Shown: in pieces, positions 32,762 to 41,316 of the stretch
Layout of the letters: the number at the start of each line of letters is the position of its first letter
How positions within the stretch are numbered: position 1 is the first letter of the stretch
DNA from: Candidatus Manganitrophaceae bacterium
GTDB lineage: Bacteria; Nitrospirota; Nitrospiria; SBBL01; Manganitrophaceae
DNA: 64,000 nucleotides
Reading direction: 5' to 3'
Assembly: GCA_016200325.1 (NCBI GenBank)
Contig: JACQEZ010000008.1
Span: 62,001 to 126,000, forward strand
The notes under the pieces: model-generated
The model's database searches: none
The model's input: the letters and a program-made list of their open reading frames with translations, nothing else
Told to the model about the DNA's origin: nothing
Program-made: the position numbers and the translations under genes

Positions 32762-33558
32762 TCGCAACACCCACCCCGGCATCCACCCTGCCGATCAAAT
32801 GGCTCATCGCCGACACCGCCGTCCTCCTCAAAAAATATCTCGTGATGACCTGGCGAATGCCGATCTGGACATTTTTCGGTCTGGTCCAGCCGCTTCTCTG
32901 GCTCGTTATTTTTGGTCAGCTTTTTAAAAATCTCTCGCGTCTTCCTGGTTTTCCGGAGGGTGATTATATCGCCTTTCTCACGCCGGGTATTATCGTGATG
33001 ACCGTTCTTTTCGGCTCCTCCTGGTCCGGGGTGAACCTGCTGCGCGACCTGACGTTCGGCATCATGGAAAAACTGTTGGTCGCGCCGGTCTCGCGAACGG
33101 CGATCGTGTTGAGCCGTCTGCTGCATGCGGGCCTCACGGTGGTCATTCAGGTTTTTCTTCTGATCGGGGTGGCCGCTTTGTTGGGGGCGGGACTTCCGCG
33201 CGGTGCGGGAATCTTCTGGGTCTGGGTCGCGGTTCTCTTTCTTGCCATCGCCTTTTCCGCCGTCTCCAATGCATTGGCGATGATCTTAAAAAAAGAAGAG
33301 CCGCTGGTCGTGATGGGAAATATGCTGACCCTTCCGCTTCTCTTTTTCTCCCCCGCATTGGTCCCGACCGAGTTCATGCCGACCTGGATGCAAATGGCCA
33401 GCCGAATCAATCCGGTGACCTATGGGGTCGAAGCGGTCCGCGCCTGTTATCGGGGAAGTTTTGAAAGTTTTTTCTGGATCAGCATGACGGTGCTGACCCT
33501 CTTTATGCTCGTCTCCGTCATCTCGGCCATATCAATTTTCAGCCAGGATCGTTCCTAA
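32746..33558 (+). CDS. ABC-2 type permease
   Basis: 270-residue DrrB-like permease with six membrane segments (about 40-62, 78-100, 125-147, 155-180, 190-208 and 243-263) and the ABC-2 landmarks near NPVTYGVEAVRA. Together with the preceding ATPase it forms an exporter; relatives move antibiotics, lipids or polysaccharides, and the cargo here is unknown. The ATG at 32746 overlaps the ATPase stop by 16 bases. Confidence 0.88.
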   Translation: MEQKVIATPTPASTLPIKWLIADTAVLLKKYLVMTWRMPIWTFFGLVQPLLWLVIFGQLFKNLSRLPGFPEGDYIAFLTPGIIVMTVLFGSSWSGVNLLRDLTFGIMEKLLVAPVSRTAIVLSRLLHAGLTVVIQVFLLIGVAALLGAGLPRGAGIFWVWVAVLFLAIAFSAVSNALAMILKKEEPLVVMGNMLTLPLLFFSPALVPTEFMPTWMQMASRINPVTYGVEAVRACYRGSFESFFWISMTVLTLFMLVSVISAISIFSQDRS

Positions 33559-33560
33559 AA

Positions 33561-34181
33561 ATGAGGACAAAAGAACAGGCAACCTCTTTCTTATTTCTCC
33601 GGCACGGGGCGACCGATTTCCCCGAAAACCGGTACTACTGCGACCCGGTTGAGGATCCTCCGCTGAATGCCACCGGGTTGCAACAGGCCTCGCTGTGGCC
33701 CGAGCGCCTCCGGAAAAGGGAGATCGCAGCCGTTTATGTCAGCCCTTCACGAAGGACCCAAGAGACGGCACAGCCGCTTCTGAAGCGGCTCAACATAAAT
33801 GCCGAGACATTGGAGGGGCTTCGGGAGAGAAGTTTCGGAGCCTGGGACGGATCGACCAACGAGCTGATTCAGCAACAACGCTCCCAGGAATGGGCGGCAT
33901 GGAAAAGCGATCCGCTCCACTTTGTCCCCCCGGGAGGGGAGTCGCTTGCCGGTTTCGCGAAACGGGTCGATGAAACGATCCAGTCTTTGCTGACGCGTCA
34001 TCGGGGAGAGACGGTCTTGCTGGTCACCCACGTCGGCCCCATTCGGATGATCGTGGCAGCGGCCCTCGGCATGCCGATTGAAAATCAGAAACGACTCGTG
34101 GTCGGCTCCTGTTCCTTGACACAGATTGACTATACCGCCAGCTGGCCGAACCTGATTGCCTTTTCATTACGGCCGGAATAA
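33561..34181 (+). CDS. histidine phosphatase family protein
   Basis: 206 residues. The phosphohistidine motif LRHGATDFPENRYYC is at the N-terminus, YVSPSRRTQETAQPLL supplies the second arginine, and VTHVGPIRMI the second histidine. It is in the phosphoglycerate mutase-like superfamily that includes alpha-ribazole phosphatase (CobC) and broad-specificity phosphatases; no cobalamin genes are nearby. It starts 3 bases after the permease. Confidence 0.87.
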   Translation: MRTKEQATSFLFLRHGATDFPENRYYCDPVEDPPLNATGLQQASLWPERLRKREIAAVYVSPSRRTQETAQPLLKRLNINAETLEGLRERSFGAWDGSTNELIQQQRSQEWAAWKSDPLHFVPPGGESLAGFAKRVDETIQSLLTRHRGETVLLVTHVGPIRMIVAAALGMPIENQKRLVVGSCSLTQIDYTASWPNLIAFSLRPE

Positions 34182-34197
34182 TCTTATGAGGAGAACC

Positions 34198-35259
34198 GTG
34201 AAGAAGAAGACAACCCCCCAACAAAAGACCGGAAAAAAGAAGACCGTCGCCCGCCGGAAGGCGACGAATGAGACCTTTGATCCGATGCGGGTCATGGGAA
34301 TCAGCTCCGCCTACTGGCAGTCGCGGGTTCTGCATGCCGGTCAGCGGTTTGACATCTTCTCCCGCTTGAGAGATCGATCGGCGACCGCGGCGGAGTTAGC
34401 GGCGGAGACGGAGTCCGACCCGCGTGGGATGGAAATCCTCCTCATTACGCTCACATCGATGGACCTTTTGACGCGGAAGAAAGAGCGTTATAAAAATACG
34501 GCCCTGACCGAAATGTTCCTCGTCAAAGGCAGCCCAAGATACCAGGGTGGAATCGTCTCGATGTTCGACAGCTGGTACGACGCCTGGGGCGATCTTTACG
34601 AGGCGGTCAAGACCGGCAAGCCGGTCGTCGACAAGCCGCACGATCAGGGGCCCGAGGCGGTTCGCAACTATATCTATGGGATGCACTATCGCGCGCTTGC
34701 GCAAGGGGATCTGCTCGCAAAAAAAATCAATTTCTCCGGACGACGGCAGCTGATCGACATCGCCGGGGGACCGGGCACTTTCTGCATCAAGTTCTGCCAG
34801 CGCAACCCCGAACTCTCGGCGACGGTCTTCGATCTGCCCCAGACGTTGGAGGTGACCCGAGAGATCGTCGAATCGTTCGGAATGACGGAGCGGATCACCC
34901 TCAAGCCGGGAAACTATCTCGAAGATTCGTTCGGAAAGGGGTACGACAGCCTGCTCCTCTCGTCGATGTTCAATCAAGAATCTCCTCAGGTGATCAAACA
35001 GATCTTCCGAAAAGCCTACGAAGCGCTCGACTCGAAGGGAATGATCTTGATCCAAGATCAAATGCTGAATCGGGATAAGACGGGGCCGATGTTATCGGCG
35101 CTCATCGGTGTGAACCAGCTGATTCATACACCGGGAGGCGCTGCTTATTCGGAGAAAGAGCTGGCCGATTGGATGAAGGAGATCGGGTTCAGAAAGATCA
35201 AACCGGTCCCACTTCCTTCCCCGAGCCCGTTCACCGTTTTATTGGGAGAAAAGCCTTAA
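34198..35259 (+). CDS. acetylserotonin O-methyltransferase-like methyltransferase
   Basis: SAM-dependent methyltransferase of 353 residues with the N-terminal helical dimerisation domain typical of plant-type and antibiotic O-methyltransferases (SSAYWQSRVLHAGQRFDIF, with a winged-helix segment AAELAAETESDPRGMEILL), then the Rossmann domain with LIDIAGGPGTFCIKF and FDLPQTLEVT. A basic lysine-rich N-terminus precedes it. I chose the GTG at 34198 because AGGAGA lies just before; the ATG at 34186 is possible. The substrate is unknown. Confidence 0.82.
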   Translation: MKKKTTPQQKTGKKKTVARRKATNETFDPMRVMGISSAYWQSRVLHAGQRFDIFSRLRDRSATAAELAAETESDPRGMEILLITLTSMDLLTRKKERYKNTALTEMFLVKGSPRYQGGIVSMFDSWYDAWGDLYEAVKTGKPVVDKPHDQGPEAVRNYIYGMHYRALAQGDLLAKKINFSGRRQLIDIAGGPGTFCIKFCQRNPELSATVFDLPQTLEVTREIVESFGMTERITLKPGNYLEDSFGKGYDSLLLSSMFNQESPQVIKQIFRKAYEALDSKGMILIQDQMLNRDKTGPMLSALIGVNQLIHTPGGAAYSEKELADWMKEIGFRKIKPVPLPSPSPFTVLLGEKP

Positions 35260-35275
35260 ATCAGGAGCAAATGTC

Positions 35276-36106
35276 ATGAATCGTAAAATCATGTTTTTAA
35301 TTCTCACTCTTTGGATCATTGCCGCGGGGAGAGCCAGCACGGCTCTCGCAGCAGAGAACGCCCCCCCGAGCACCGGTGCGCTGAATGGAACGGAGATTAT
35401 CAAAAAATCGAGAGAGCTCATTTATCAAATTCAAGATCAGAAAAATAAGGTGATCCTCTACCTGATCGAAAAAGATGGAACCAAGAAAAAAATCGAAGCG
35501 TCCCGTTTTTGGAAAAATTATAGGGGACAAGGGGGACTCGACAGCAAAATGCTCTTGGTCACCGATTTCCCTCCCGATTCACGCGGCATCTCTTTTTTGA
35601 TTTGGGACTATTCTGAGGAGAACAAAACAGACGATCTCTGGCTTTATTTGCCCGCGCTTCGAATGGTCCGTCGCATCTCGGCGCAAGATCAGAACGATGC
35701 ATTTTTAGGGTCCGATCTGACCTTCGGCGACATGGGACAACGCCGCCTCGACGAAGATGAACACAAGCTTCTACGCGAGGAAGGATATTCGGGTGTCCAG
35801 ACGTATGTGGTGGAGAGTATGCCGAAGGAAAAAGAAAGTCTCTACAGCAAAAAGGTCTCCTGGATCTCAAAGGACAACTGGACTGTTTTGAAAACCGACT
35901 ATTATGACCGGAATGGAAAGCTCCTGAAGCGGCAGACGATTGAGTGGCAGACGCTCAACAATTTTAACGTGTGGAAAAAGACGGAAGTGACCAATGTCCA
36001 GAATGGCCATCGCACCGTTTTTGAGGTGAGCGACCTTCATGTGAATGGCGGGCTTCAAGACGATGATTTTACCGAACGGTCGCTTAAGACCGGACTGCGG
36101 AAGTAA
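35276..36106 (+). CDS. LolA-like outer-membrane lipoprotein-sorting protein
   Basis: 276 residues with a Sec signal peptide ending STALA. The rest matches the LolA/LolB-like family often annotated as outer membrane lipoprotein-sorting protein: ILYLIEKDGTKKKIE, LLVTDFPPDSRGISFLIWDY, DDLWLYLPALRMVRRIS, GSDLTFGDM and the C-terminal strands. Such proteins are commonly encoded next to MMPL-type RND transporters, as here, where the transporter follows by 189 bases. It probably carries a hydrophobic cargo across the periplasm. Confidence 0.85.
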   Translation: MNRKIMFLILTLWIIAAGRASTALAAENAPPSTGALNGTEIIKKSRELIYQIQDQKNKVILYLIEKDGTKKKIEASRFWKNYRGQGGLDSKMLLVTDFPPDSRGISFLIWDYSEENKTDDLWLYLPALRMVRRISAQDQNDAFLGSDLTFGDMGQRRLDEDEHKLLREEGYSGVQTYVVESMPKEKESLYSKKVSWISKDNWTVLKTDYYDRNGKLLKRQTIEWQTLNNFNVWKKTEVTNVQNGHRTVFEVSDLHVNGGLQDDDFTERSLKTGLRK

Positions 36107-36295
36107 AAGGACCTTTTCTTTTAGTAGAGCTTCTCGAACGGTAGGGAGAAAATAACACTGCAGAAATAGTCTGCATGAACCAAATTCTGTCCAACGGATG
36201 GTCTTCTACGCTATTTGTCCTCAATGATATCCTTTTGCATTTTGCGTATTTTCGGTAGACTGACTTTTATCCCTCACAAATAAGGAATTCCGAAA

Positions 36296-38872
36296 ATGAT
36301 GAAGCGTTACGTCGAGAAAGTCGTTGGGCATCCCTATTTGGTGATCCTCTCCATTCTCCTGATAACCGTCTTCTTCTTCGTTCAATTTAAAAATCTGCAG
36401 ATGATGTTCGATCCCAAATCGATCCTTCCGCAGGATCATCCTTATGTCCAGCTGAATAACAAGATTGAGGAGGCCTTCGGTGGCAGCCGCGTCGTCGTCA
36501 TCGGCATCCGTCGCAAACAGGGAGATATCTTCAATGCGACGACCCTTTCCAAGGTGAAGGGGATTACTGACGATGTTAAAAAGATTGCCGGAATCAAGGA
36601 AGAAAATGTCGTCAGCATTGCCGACCGAAAAATTAAATATGTCGTCGGCACGGAGAATGAGATTAAGATTCGTCAGTTGATGGAAGAAGTCCCGACCACT
36701 CCCGAAGGACTCCAGCACTTCAAAGAACGGGTCTTCTCGAATCCACTTTATCTAAATAGCCTCGTCTCCAAAGATGGCACCGCAGCCGCGGTTGTCGTTG
36801 ACTTTGCCAACATGGTGCCAACCTATGGCGAAGAGGGGGCTTCCGCGCAGGGATCCGATCCAAAAGGAGGTGGAGATTCAGGGGAATCGTGGAAAAAATG
36901 GCAACAGGGCGGAGACCAAAAACAACAGGGAAATGGAGCCGAGAAATCGGGGCAGGGGAGCGGCGATCGAAAGGGTTCAGGGGAAAACTGGCAAAAGACT
37001 CAGGGAGGGGAGAGCGGATCTCATTGCCAATCGTGGCAGCAGACCTGGCCGGGAAGCTGGCTGTCCGATTCGACGATTCACTGCAAATTGCTTGACGTCG
37101 CCGATAAATACCGCGACGCCGACCATGAGATCTATCTTGGAGGCATGCCCATTGTGCTCTCCTTCTTCGAGGCAGATTCTTTCCGGATGTTGGTCGTTCT
37201 TTTCCCCATCGCTATCATTATCATCGGCCTTCTTCACTACATTGCCTTTCGGACCTGGCAGGGGCTTCTTATTCCTCTCCTCACCTCATTATTGGCAGTC
37301 GCCTGGGCGATGGGCATGATGGGGCTTACGCACACGCCGCTCGATCCATGGAATGCGATGACTCCGATTCTTATTTTAGCCATTGCAGCAGGCCACTCGG
37401 TTCAAATTCTAAAACGTTATTATGAAGAATACGAACGGCTCGGTGATTCCAAGCAAGCGGTGATTGAATCAACAACCCAAGTCGGTCTTGCGATGATCAC
37501 GGCAGGCCTGATTGCTTCGGCGAGTTTTGCCTCTTTAATTACATTCAAATTAAAAACATTCCAATCTTTTGGATTGTTTACCGCATTCGGGATTTTAAGC
37601 GCCCTCGTTTTGGAGCTGACCTTTATTCCAGCCCTTCGATCAATTCTTAAGCCCTCCCGCAAAAAAAAGGTCTTGCGGGGTCCTGATCTGCTCGACCGAT
37701 TTTTAGCAGGGCTGGCACACCAGGTGACAGGAAGCGGGAGAACCCTGATTCTTACCGGCGCCGCCCTTTTCTTTGTCATCGCGGCGTTAGGAACACTCCG
37801 TGTTCAGATCAGTAACAGCAATCGCTCCCAATTTTTTGAGTCGACCGTCCTTCGGCAGGATGAACGAGCTCTCAACGACAAGTTTGCAGGAACATCTACA
37901 TTCTATATTCTTTTAGAAGCGAAGAAAGAGGATGCTTTAAAGAGTCCGGAGGTCGCGCTGGCGATTGATCGTTTGCAGCGGAAGCTGGAAGGTCTGCCGG
38001 AGGTCGGCAAAACAGAATCTTACATCGATTATGTTAAACAGATGAACCAAACATTGAACGGAGGAAATGCCGCGTTCAACAAGGTACCCGACACTCAAGA
38101 GCAGATTTCTCAATTTCTTTTCCTTTATTCGGTCTCGGGAAATCCGGCCGACTTCGCCCGGTTGATGCGACCTCAACAGCAGGAGGCGGTTATTTGGGTT
38201 TTCCTCAAAAGCGATGATACACGCTTGGCCGAGAAGTTAATTCAAATCGTCGAGCAAACACGCGATGCTGATTTTGCGCCTCGGCAGGTCTCGCTCGGCG
38301 TGGCGGGGAGCTCTCCCGTGGTGGTTGCCTTAAACCAAGAAATGGTGCGGGGAAAAGCCTGGAACATCATTCAAATCGCGGCCATTACTTTCTTTATGAC
38401 CGCCCTCGTCCGTCGCTCTCTCTTGGGCGGGGTTTTCGTGATGGTCCCGCTGGCACTCTCCGTTTTAATTAATTTTGGTATAATGGGATTGAGCGGTATT
38501 ACGCTCGGGATTGGTACCGCCGCAATTACTGCCATGGCCGTGGGTATCGGCGCCGATTATGAAATTTATTTGATTTTTCGCCTGCGGGAGGAGTTTAGAA
38601 AAACCAGGAACATCGAGGAGGCAATCCGGGTCACGTTACAGACTTCAGGAAAGGCTATCATTTTTGTTGCTCTTGCGGTCTCCGTCGGCTATGGGCTTCT
38701 TGCTTTTACCGGTTTCTATCTTCACATGGAAGGGATTTTGGTTCCCTTGGCAATGCTGACAAGCAGCCTTGGCGCATTAACCATCCTTCCTGCTTTGGTC
38801 ATAATCTTTAAGCCTAAATTTGTTTTTGATACTCAGGAACTGCCGCTGACACTGAAGACGAGTACGAAATGA
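36296..38872 (+). CDS. MMPL-type RND transporter with Trp-rich periplasmic insert
   Basis: 858 residues. It has two halves, each with one membrane helix, a periplasmic domain and five more helices: first helix about 13-33, cluster 295-455, a second lone helix near 480 and cluster 690-845. VGIGADYEIYLIFRLREEF is the typical loop after helix TM10. The first periplasmic loop holds an 80-residue low-complexity insert (about 179-259) rich in Gly, Gln, Ser and Lys with spaced Trp (GESWKKWQQGG, GSHCQSWQQTWPGSW). The family moves lipids, hopanoids or sterol-like molecules toward the outer membrane. Neighbours supply a LolA-like carrier and a beta-barrel. Confidence 0.9.
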   Translation: MMKRYVEKVVGHPYLVILSILLITVFFFVQFKNLQMMFDPKSILPQDHPYVQLNNKIEEAFGGSRVVVIGIRRKQGDIFNATTLSKVKGITDDVKKIAGIKEENVVSIADRKIKYVVGTENEIKIRQLMEEVPTTPEGLQHFKERVFSNPLYLNSLVSKDGTAAAVVVDFANMVPTYGEEGASAQGSDPKGGGDSGESWKKWQQGGDQKQQGNGAEKSGQGSGDRKGSGENWQKTQGGESGSHCQSWQQTWPGSWLSDSTIHCKLLDVADKYRDADHEIYLGGMPIVLSFFEADSFRMLVVLFPIAIIIIGLLHYIAFRTWQGLLIPLLTSLLAVAWAMGMMGLTHTPLDPWNAMTPILILAIAAGHSVQILKRYYEEYERLGDSKQAVIESTTQVGLAMITAGLIASASFASLITFKLKTFQSFGLFTAFGILSALVLELTFIPALRSILKPSRKKKVLRGPDLLDRFLAGLAHQVTGSGRTLILTGAALFFVIAALGTLRVQISNSNRSQFFESTVLRQDERALNDKFAGTSTFYILLEAKKEDALKSPEVALAIDRLQRKLEGLPEVGKTESYIDYVKQMNQTLNGGNAAFNKVPDTQEQISQFLFLYSVSGNPADFARLMRPQQQEAVIWVFLKSDDTRLAEKLIQIVEQTRDADFAPRQVSLGVAGSSPVVVALNQEMVRGKAWNIIQIAAITFFMTALVRRSLLGGVFVMVPLALSVLINFGIMGLSGITLGIGTAAITAMAVGIGADYEIYLIFRLREEFRKTRNIEEAIRVTLQTSGKAIIFVALAVSVGYGLLAFTGFYLHMEGILVPLAMLTSSLGALTILPALVIIFKPKFVFDTQELPLTLKTSTK

Positions 38873-38905
38873 GGCGTCATTCCTTTTTTCCCGGAGATAG
38901 GTTGA

Positions 38906-39868
38906 GTGGGAAGGAAATGGTTTCTAATCATGGTCTTTGCCTTTCTCCTTTTCTCCGTCCCCAGGTCTGGCTTTTCCCAAGAATCACGCTTCAGCATCGC
39001 CTATACAATGGGCGTATATCAACCCTCCCTTAAAACCCTGAACAAGATTCTCGGGGATCCCCATCTTGCAGTCTTGCAGGATCCCAACTATCTGCTCCCC
39101 CGTAACCGCTTATTACCGGTCGAGGTCCGAGATATTGTCTCCCCCGAAATCACAGGAAAAACAAATTATGGCTTAGAAGTCCAGTGGGAGGCGACAGATA
39201 AATTCTCCTTGGTCGGAACCCTCTCATTATGGGAAGGAGGGTCAGTCGGGGAAGATATCATTACCACTTTTTTGCGCCAGGATCTACCCCCCGTCTCCGC
39301 TCCAAGAACAGCGACCTATGATCTCAACGTCAAGCAAATTTGGCTGGGGTGGAAATATAACCTTTTTATGGATCCGGATCGGGGACGGTTCTTTGTAAAC
39401 GTCGGCCTGATCGGGGTTTCTATTGCAGACCTTACGATGGACTCCGTCGTCCGTGTAAATAGCCCCGATTTAAATTTCGCTTCGATCAGTTCCACCGAGG
39501 CACAAGGGGTCGCATTTACATCACGCGTCGGCATCGGCGGGGAGTATTTCCTTACTTCTTGGCTTTCATTCGGTGTAAACGCCAACTACGTGATTGGAAG
39601 CAGTGCAAAGATTAAAGTAAAAAGACATTTTCGCTCAAGCTTCTTCGATATCCCACCACCACCTCCAGAAACCACGGATCTCCAAAATGTTCCACCAACC
39701 CCTCAGAATGGGGACACAGTGCGGTGGGCCCGCGTTCAAACCCAGAACATTACGGATCTTTGCGATCCTGGGGATAAAATTGGGGGATGCAGCAGAGGTA
39801 CGGGCCGACCTTTAGAATTGGAGCTAAATGGGTTTCAAGTCAGTGGCTTACTCCGTTTATATTTCTAA
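38906..39868 (+). CDS. outer-membrane beta-barrel protein
   Basis: 320 residues with a signal peptide ending SGFSQ, then alternating amphipathic strands (YGLEVQWEA, FSLVGTLSLW, KQIWLGWKYNLF, FFVNVGLIGV, FTSRVGIGGEYF, LSFGVNANYVIG) and a terminal aromatic, GLLRLYF, the usual outer-membrane barrel signature. A proline-rich, Cys-containing loop (DIPPPPPE; two cysteines near residues 290-300) separates the last strands. It starts with GTG after GGAG, 33 bases after the transporter, so the three genes look like one unit. Confidence 0.75.
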   Translation: MGRKWFLIMVFAFLLFSVPRSGFSQESRFSIAYTMGVYQPSLKTLNKILGDPHLAVLQDPNYLLPRNRLLPVEVRDIVSPEITGKTNYGLEVQWEATDKFSLVGTLSLWEGGSVGEDIITTFLRQDLPPVSAPRTATYDLNVKQIWLGWKYNLFMDPDRGRFFVNVGLIGVSIADLTMDSVVRVNSPDLNFASISSTEAQGVAFTSRVGIGGEYFLTSWLSFGVNANYVIGSSAKIKVKRHFRSSFFDIPPPPPETTDLQNVPPTPQNGDTVRWARVQTQNITDLCDPGDKIGGCSRGTGRPLELELNGFQVSGLLRLYF

Positions 39869-39932
39869 TCTATTCAAATCAATAGGTCTGCGACATCATT
39901 GTAAGATGGCCTACTATTCTTAGGAGAATATA

Positions 39933-39960
39933 TTGACAGTCAATTCTTCTGTGGTATATT
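39933..39960 (+). promoter_or_regulatory. strong extended -10 promoter
   Basis: TTGACA (39933-39938), 16-base spacer, TATATT (39955-39960) preceded by TGG. This is close to full consensus. No gene follows for 300 bases, so it should transcribe an RNA starting near 39967. Confidence 0.7.
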
Positions 39961-39966
39961 AAAGCC

Positions 39967-40175
39967 AAGGTTGAAAGTAAGAAAACCGCAATGCCGGTAA
40001 GACCGAACGGCCACAGCTAAAAACTTGCCAATATGTTATATGGATAAATAGACAAGGGGAGTCAGAAGGAGTCGAAAAGCGAGACCTGTTTTGAAGCCAG
40101 CATAAACAATTAGCCTCACAATGGCCTATCGCTTTAGAGACTGGTAGATTCGGACAATATTGTCACATTTTTTTT
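39967..40175 (+). ncRNA. candidate structured RNA upstream of moaA
   Basis: The 391-base gap between the barrel gene and moaA has no open frame with a ribosome site. It starts with a strong promoter and ends with 8 consecutive T (40168-40175) after the palindrome GACAATATTGTC, and a separate promoter for moaA follows at once. Inside, AGTC (40070-40073) and AAAGCGA (40076-40082) pair with TCGCTTT (40129-40135) and GACT (40139-40142), closing a junction with arms TGTTT/AAACA (40087-40108) and TAG/CTA (40111-40128). CGGT-AAG-ACCG (39995-40005) is a small 5' hairpin. It could be a free small RNA of about 200 nt or a leader controlling moaA. I do not recognise the Moco riboswitch or another known class. 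Confidence 0.45.
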
Positions 40176-40176
40176 A

Positions 40177-40204
40177 TTGACACGTAATCCTATTTCTCTA
40201 TAGA
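40177..40204 (+). promoter_or_regulatory. promoter for moaA
   Basis: TTGACA (40177-40182), 16-base spacer, TATAGA (40199-40204). The moaA start follows 56 bases later after AAGGAGG. Confidence 0.65.
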
Positions 40205-40259
40205 CTCTAACTGGGTGTGTCAATTTTCCATATTAACTTTTCAAGATTAAGGAGGTCGG

Positions 40260-41255
40260 ATGAATCCCCTTGTCGACGGTTATAAAAGGACCATTACTTA
40301 CATGCGTGTCTCCATTACAGATCGGTGTAACCTTAGGTGTGTCTACTGTATGCCTGAGGAGGGGTTGGAGTGGACTCCTACAGACGAAATACTTAGCTAT
40401 GATGAGTTGACACGAATTATCTCTGTTGCTGCAAAAAGGGGCCTAAGAAAAGTTCGGATTACGGGTGGCGAACCTCTGGTAAGAAAAGGGGTTGTTGGAT
40501 TTGTTGAACAGCTTAATCGTGTCCCAGGGATGAAAGAGTTGGCCTTAACGACGAATGGTGTATTTCTTAAGGAACTCGCAGGTGACTTATACAAAGCAGG
40601 TTTAAGACGGCTCAATATTAGTCTAGATTCACTTAATTCAAAGACTTTCGCCCAAGTTGTCCGGCGCGATATCTTCCACAAAGTTTGGGAGGGGATTGAA
40701 GAGGCAGAACGTGTTGGTTTTGAGCCAATTAAAATTAATTGCGTGCTCCAGCAGGGTGTTAATGACCATGAAGTGATGGACTTTGTTCGTTTAACCCTCC
40801 GTAAACCATATCATGTCCGTTTCATCGAATATATGCCCTGTGCCAATTGGGACACCTGGATGAAGACCTACAAACCCTTCACTGCAGTCGTTGACGAAGT
40901 TCAGACGGAGTTCGGAAAACTCACGCCAATCAGTGGTTCCAATGAGAACGATAGTGGTCCATCAGAGAACTTCAGGATACCGGGCGCGCCGGGCGTTGTT
41001 GGCTTTATCCATGCGGTAAGCCACGATTTCTGCGATACCTGCAACCGAGTTCGTTTAACTGCTGATGGAAAGATCCGTCCTTGTTTGTTCTCTGAAATCG
41101 CTGTTGATTTCCGTGAGGCACTTCGAAACGGTTGTACTGATGAGGAGATTGAAGGACTTTTGGATCAGGTCCTATACGTAAAGCCGGAATATCATGAACT
41201 AGACATGCTTCCGGAAGAAAAGAAATTGACTACCATGGTTAATCTTGGAGGCTGA
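40260..41255 (+). CDS. moaA: GTP 3',8-cyclase
   Basis: Radical SAM enzyme that makes the first intermediate of molybdenum cofactor from GTP, acting with MoaC. 331 residues. The N-terminal cluster motif is CNLRCVYC, RITGGEPLVR binds SAM, the C-terminal cluster is CDTCNRVRLTADGKIRPC, and the protein ends in the required double glycine (MVNLGG). AAGGAGG precedes the start. Codon use is more A+T-rich than in the surrounding genes (a sampled 60-base line has 27 G+C), like the array after it, so the gene may have arrived with that block. Confidence 0.96.
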   Translation: MNPLVDGYKRTITYMRVSITDRCNLRCVYCMPEEGLEWTPTDEILSYDELTRIISVAAKRGLRKVRITGGEPLVRKGVVGFVEQLNRVPGMKELALTTNGVFLKELAGDLYKAGLRRLNISLDSLNSKTFAQVVRRDIFHKVWEGIEEAERVGFEPIKINCVLQQGVNDHEVMDFVRLTLRKPYHVRFIEYMPCANWDTWMKTYKPFTAVVDEVQTEFGKLTPISGSNENDSGPSENFRIPGAPGVVGFIHAVSHDFCDTCNRVRLTADGKIRPCLFSEIAVDFREALRNGCTDEEIEGLLDQVLYVKPEYHELDMLPEEKKLTTMVNLGG

Positions 41256-41270
41256 TTTCTAGCCTCCAAG
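41244..41270 (+). other. 10-bp hairpin across the moaA stop codon
   Basis: CTTGGAGGCT (41244-41253) and AGCCTCCAAG (41261-41270) form a perfect 10-bp stem with a 7-base loop that includes the end of the moaA stop codon. No T-run follows directly, so it may set the ratio of moaA to downstream transcript rather than end it. Confidence 0.5.
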
Positions 41271-41316
41271 GCTTCCAGGGCACTCGATACTTTTCTTCCT
41301 GCAATTAGGGGAAAGT

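Noticed and set aside
39967-40259. Moco, cobalamin or GEMM-type riboswitch upstream of moaA
   Set aside because: I looked for the landmark sequences of these classes and did not find them in order; only an unclassified structured RNA can be supported.
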